Assembly: GCA_026874595.1 (NCBI GenBank)
Contig: CM049314.1
Span: forward strand, 59,251,300-59,315,299
Direction of reading: 5' to 3'
From: Sipunculus nudus
Lineage: Eukaryota > Annelida > Sipuncula > Golfingiida > Sipunculidae
DNA: 64,000 bases
Below, one piece after another: positions 13,840-19,800 of the stretch (positions are counted from its first letter, which is position 1; every line of letters begins with the position of its first letter). Below the pieces are notes generated by a model, which had not been told where the DNA came from, did no database searches, and worked only from the letters and a program-made list of their open reading frames with translations. A program made the position numbers and the translations under genes.

Positions 13840-16800
13840 TAGTCTATACCATTTTAAACAAAAATTGTTTATGAACTCGCCGATCTGCTGGCAACTTGCA
13901 CCGACATGCGCGTGACACGGCCTTGGTGCCTTCGTTCACTAATCAGAACTCGCACAACGCACGTGTTGTTTCCTGTGTTTTTTCACAGACTAGCTGGCTC
14001 TGTTTTCACAAACCATGTGTACCATTGATACAATGTTTCACGACATTGTTTGGGACGAGGCATGTTAAACCCAGAGAAACAAGTAACACAGTGTATCTGC
14101 TGCGTCTGACAAACGAAGCGGCAGAAGTTGTCAGGACCGCATGTAGTTTGTTTTGGTAATGGTGACCTTTCACCTTGGGCTCAAGGTCGGTCATCGCACA
14201 TGCGCGCCTGTAATGCTGAAATGGTCTATTGAACACATTCCCTAACACCCATTACCGAATTTCCCCATTTTTTGCATCCTCTAAATTTAAAAGTTTCATC
14301 CACCATGGATTTTTGGATACATCAAATGACGGATGATTGAAAAAAGCCTACGTTTTGTAGCAATTCAAGCAGTAAATTTTCAGTAATACAACACTAGTTA
14401 AGGTCGCTTTGTTTAAACACGCCTTGGCAACTGAACCAACATTCATTTCCGTAGATTCTTCTTGGTTCAACTTAAATCAACCATGTTAGTACGGTGGCAT
14501 GAAAATAAATTTCATGAGAATATGCAAGAAATGTTGATAAAGTGAAACAAATTCGAATTTTTTGTAAGAAAATTTACCTGTCAGACACCTTGTTCCCTGA
14601 TAACCAGGTTTACACTTACAATGGCCATCAACCATGTCACATATTTCCGTGCACTGTGCAGAACATCGGAATCTACAACCACTACCATACCAACCAGACT
14701 TGCATTGACAAGATCCGTCTCTCGGATCACATATCCCTGTACATCCTGAAGCACACAGTTCCCTACAGCCAGATCCCCATTTTCCAGCATTGCATTCTGA
14801 ATTCATTATGACAAAAATTTGTTTGGCATACTGATTTCTGCCATTAGTTAATTGTAAAATGTGTGCCTGTTTTCGTTGTACGTCTTTGAAGATATTTAAA
14901 TTTACACTAATGATTGTACTATGAAACCCCTTTGCAATACTGATATTTCTAAAAAATATGTTTACGGCGTTGAATCATTGTCAAATGCTTTCATGGTTAA
15001 GGCAAAATATTAGGCAAAAGTATTTATCCTTTAGTGTTAACTCTTATATCATGCAAGTTTCGGATGCCTTTTTGACATTTCTGGCCATCCTTTCCGTCGA
15101 CACATCCTCCTGTACAAATGCCATTCCTGCTGCATTGATCCATTTTACATCCAATGGGACATTTCCTGTTGCAATGTTTACCGTATCTGTTTTCGTGGCA
15201 TCCTGATTTTAAAAATAAATTGATTTAATTACAATATTTATCAGTTATATTACTAATTACACTATAACCACTTATTTTTAAGGGCATGTTTTGTTTGGCA
15301 TGCCTCTTACGACTACCTATGGCAACAATTTTAGTACTTTCTCTCGCAGGTAGTTTGCCATTAGTATTATAAAATAAATAAAAAAGAAATAAAAACAACC
15401 AAAAAAGAACTACTTTGGTCACATTTGCGTCCAGTGTAACCGTCCTGGCAATTGCATGCACCGTCCTTTTGACATACAGCCTGTGCACACCATTCTGAGC
15501 ATCGGTAATTGCACATGAGACCATACCAACCCGGCTTGCAGTTACACTCGCCATTGATAACAGAGCATGTATCTCTACATCCTTCTGAACAAAGGCTTAC
15601 ACAACCTTTGCCGTAAAACCCCCGTAAACACTCTGTGAACAACACAAAGATTATTTTAACTTCCCGGTTAAACGTAAGCCACCAAGTCAAACTGTTTCAT
15701 ACAATTCACGTAGCCGACACATGCCTTACGATACACGATAAGCCATACTGAGACCTGACACGCTCCTTTGAGAAAATTGATTAAAAAAAGTACACAAACA
15801 CGTACTTTGGGGATAAAACGGTATATCAAAGGGGTCGGTTTCTTTTCTCGTTTAACTATTTTTAAACATATTCAGTGATATGTTTCGTTTTATCTTGAAG
15901 TGTTATAAAGCTAGATTTTTAAATGAATAAATAAAGTTATCCAGATACCTACGCTGAGAACATTGGTATCCACGAAAGCCTGGCTTACATGTGCATGAAC
16001 CCTCAATATGGTTACAGACAGAATCACAACCAAAAGAACAGGTCTTCTTGCACCCTTGTCCATATGTTCCCTTTGGACAAACTTGGATCACAGAACCAAA
16101 TTATATTATGCTTAAGATATTTTCGAAGTGCCTTTGTCATAATCATGGATAAGCGTTATGCATGCATATGTGTGGCAGATTCCACATTAGTTCTTTGCAT
16201 ATATTTGTAATGCTAACAAACTGAAATGCATGAATTTAATAATAACGCAGTTATTCGTGCCATTTTGTTTTTTATCCCAATGTGTCAAGTAAAGATATGC
16301 TCAGGTGAGAAATATCTCCATTCAAATGCATACATATATGAATTTATGATATCGTTTTATTTGTTCTTGATACGTACGTTTTGTGCACTGATTCCCAAGG
16401 AAACCTATCTTACAGGTGCACAAACCAGTAATAGGATTACAGATGGTAGCACACCCTGAAGAACATATTTTGCTGCACTCCTGACCATATGTTCCCTTTG
16501 TACACTCTTGTATTTAAAAAGACAATTGCATAAGAGAGGTTTTAAAAGATCCCCGCCTGAGTCTTCAGAAGTATTACATTTTCAGTTAATTATGAATGGA
16601 CTGTCTCTATTTTTAAAATATATGCATAATGAACGACCTTCATTAAACTTGATATGAGGCAAAGTGAACTATATATTTCCTTGAATCGGAAGATATCATA
16701 ACACTTTTTTTTAAACAGTAGCTAGGAAAGCAGTAGATCTTTGTTGATTTTCAGTGAGTTTGTTTTAACAGTAATCAAGGCTAATTGATAATATTTCATA

Positions 16801-19800
16801 ATAATTTTTCAACAGGTGAGTTTTTATCACACTCACCATGAGAGCATTTATTTCCATAGAAACCTGGATTGCAGGTACATGATCCAGTCATGGGGTTACA
16901 GATAGAACGGCATCCAGATGAACACGATTGTCTGCAGTCATTGCCATATGTTCCACTTGGACAATCTTTGATAAAGAGACGATGCATAATTTCAAGGGTA
17001 TTTTAATTTAAACTGAACTCAAAGTCCCGGATCATTTTATTTACATCAGATAAAATCTAAAAACCCTGATCTCTTAGTTCCGTAAAGCTATGCGTAATAA
17101 TTGTCAATATTTTGATTTCTACGGTCGCATGATTTAAACCCGTATAGATTTCTTCCAAGTTATTGATGAGTTTTCAAATGTAAGCAATTTGCCATACTTA
17201 AAAAAGCGTATTTCGCCATTTTTGAATTGACTAGGCAAGGACATTTTATCTTACAATTAGTTCATGTGGACACATGGTGTACAAGCTGAGGTGTATATGA
17301 GCTGTATCGGACAGAAAGAATGCCGAAGGATTTTTCGGCAATTGCTAGCCGTTATAATCCGCAGGCACAGTGTGATCAAGGGCATGGATGTTTGTAAATA
17401 GACAGGACCATGTCTTCCAAAAGTTCAGGCTGATCTCTGTCTGCCAATTATGACGGGAATTAACACAAACACGTAGAGCCTTTTCCCTTAGGTTGATGAA
17501 CTGACCGTTTACATGCACCGGTGTCTCAACCAAAGTCTTTTGTCACTGAGACACGGCTGAATAGCAAATCTCTGTTGTGAACATGGAAGGATACTGCTTT
17601 GAATGTATGACAGACCATACGTCGCTAGGTGGAGTATGTATATGTTTGAAGAAGGGAACACCAGACGAGTGTGAGATCTCCGTAATGACAAGGGGAGGGC
17701 GTATGGATCATGTTGCGTCTGAAACGGATGCCTTGCTTTATCTTCCACATCAGCATCGGGGCTGTACCTATCGCTGGGGTACTCGACGCATCCGAGGTTT
17801 GGGTCTTATTCTTATCGCTATCGACACAATCTGTCAACGGTATACAAACGAAGGACTCATCGTCACCAGAGATTTCTACCGTATGAATGAGATTGCACCA
17901 AAAGCTACCTTCTGAAGCAACCCACCCAAGGTTAATTTATCCTGGGCAGTGTGTACAAATTATATGATTATTTACTATGACAACCGGGATATACATTCAG
18001 AACGTGAATTACTGCTCGTACAAGTTCATGTTAAACCAACTTGATGGTGACTGTTCAACAACAGGATTTCAGATCCAACCTCTAAAGTAATGTTTGTTGT
18101 CGACTGCAGTCTACTTTACTGCAAGGACTCCAGATTAACCCACTTAGACCTTCTCCATAGTATGATGTCACGTTTTGACACATGTACTACCAAAAGTACT
18201 ATCCAAACACATAAAAGAAAAGCCTGTTATAGGTGCCTCATGTCTAACCCACATACTTTTTGTTCAAAGGTGACACCCTATATCGATTATGTAGTGATTG
18301 CGTAAAAGAAGGTCAGGTTAAAGGACATCATAGTAGCTAATTTAACGCAAGGTGATAACTTGAATCTATGTGATCCACGTTCATGGCGGAGAAAAATCAA
18401 AGCCTTCATCGGGCACGGGATGTCTGCTGGCAGTAAGTTTGCCGGCTTGGCAAGTGAAATTATGGTGGACGATGCATCCGCTACCCTGGAGAATTTATAT
18501 ATTTCCTTTAAAGTTAATCCGAGAATATATGATATCACCCATATCCCGTATTGGTTAATAATAGAGCGGCGCCTTTTTAAGGTACAGACGGTATTCTACC
18601 AACTGGATCCTCTGGGACTTAGCTGCCTTTTTTACTCCTCCCGAGTGATGTATGTTCCCTTGGACATATGCTGATGAAGAAATGTGTTTCATTACCGAAT
18701 TTCTGAGGAATGCTAACCTGATACTCTCTCTAATGCCAGCCTTTGGCATACACCTGGATACTAGACTAGACCCCTACCAATATTGGGCAATTAAAGGTCT
18801 TTCCTCAACGCACGCTCTCTATGACATGCAATACCACTAGCATACTGATTTCCAGGCTAAAAAACAATGAACGTCCTCCTAACCGGCTTTGTGGCTAAGG
18901 GGTAGAGCACAGGACTCAAAAAGGTCATGAGTTCAAATCTCAGCCGCGGCGGTCAGATGTTCAAGGTCGGCCCCCACCCAGGGTGAGCGCGCTCTGTAGG
19001 CTTAATGGGCAGGTTGTACCCCTCAGCCTTGTATCACTCACAAACGAGTGCGTCTTTACGGGTTCCTCGGTGTTATGACCCACTCATGTGGGTGATTACA
19101 CATCCAGGACCCAAAGGTGCGGCTGTCATCGGGCCTGGGTAATACCAAGATACCAGAATAATGTGATAGGACGCGAGTGCTTCCACCGTCTTGTTGTCCC
19201 AAACGAAAATGGAACTGTGCAGATTATGAATAAGATAAGATAGAATAAAAAATGGAGTCGGTTACCAAAAAATATACTTTAAAAAAGTATATGTAAAAAA
19301 TGAGTATCGTCGTCTGTTTTACAAAAAAAACGTATGACAGGAACACCACAAAACACTAGTGCGATTTTTTACCCTGGGTATTTCAGATATTTTGTAATCA
19401 AGATAACGGAAATGAAAATTTGAGTGTTAAGCTGTTTAATTACCCAGTATTCCATAGACCGCACATATTCAAAAGCCAGAAAATCGAGAAAGGCATAGAT
19501 TATATTACTTGAAGAAAAGTGGGTTTTATATTACCAATAAAAATCCTACTACCAGTCCATTGAAGGCTTATTTGTACTTGATTATCAACTCTGTTCTGTT
19601 CAACACATCCAGCAAAAACTTGTACGCCCAACAAGGTAAAGGGTACTAAAATTTTCCACCATTTTCCATCTTTACTGGCCCAATGTGAGCTCGAACGGCT
19701 CAGTAATAAATGTTGCCTGCTCGTTTTTGATATATTCAACAACTAAATCACAAGCTTTATAATTTGCTACCACTAATGAGATAATCAAGTATAACGCCAG

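Larger units (their letters stand above)
10391..14231. mobile_element. 3.8 kb segment bounded by inverted repeats, candidate non-autonomous transposon
   Basis: The left end (10391-10463) begins CAATAGACCATTTCAGCAT and ends AAAGGTCACCATTACCAAAAC. The reverse complement of 14150-14231 begins and ends with the same two words, with a diverged middle of about 30 bp. The two ends therefore form imperfect inverted repeats of 73-82 bp flanking unrelated interior sequence. The interior is AT-rich, holds many (TA)n tracts and has no transposase-like frame. No target-site duplication is obvious. Alternatively these are two separate copies of a short repeat in opposite orientation. Confidence 0.4.

Noticed and set aside
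17577-17915. 112-residue plus-strand frame with several cysteines
   Set aside because: Overlapped by long frames on the other strand, no EGF or other domain spacing, and no splice sites; treated as part of an unclassified repeat-like region.
18882-18955. Possible tRNA gene
   Set aside because: A and B boxes are present but the anticodon arm does not fold and a SINE body follows, so it is a retroposon head.
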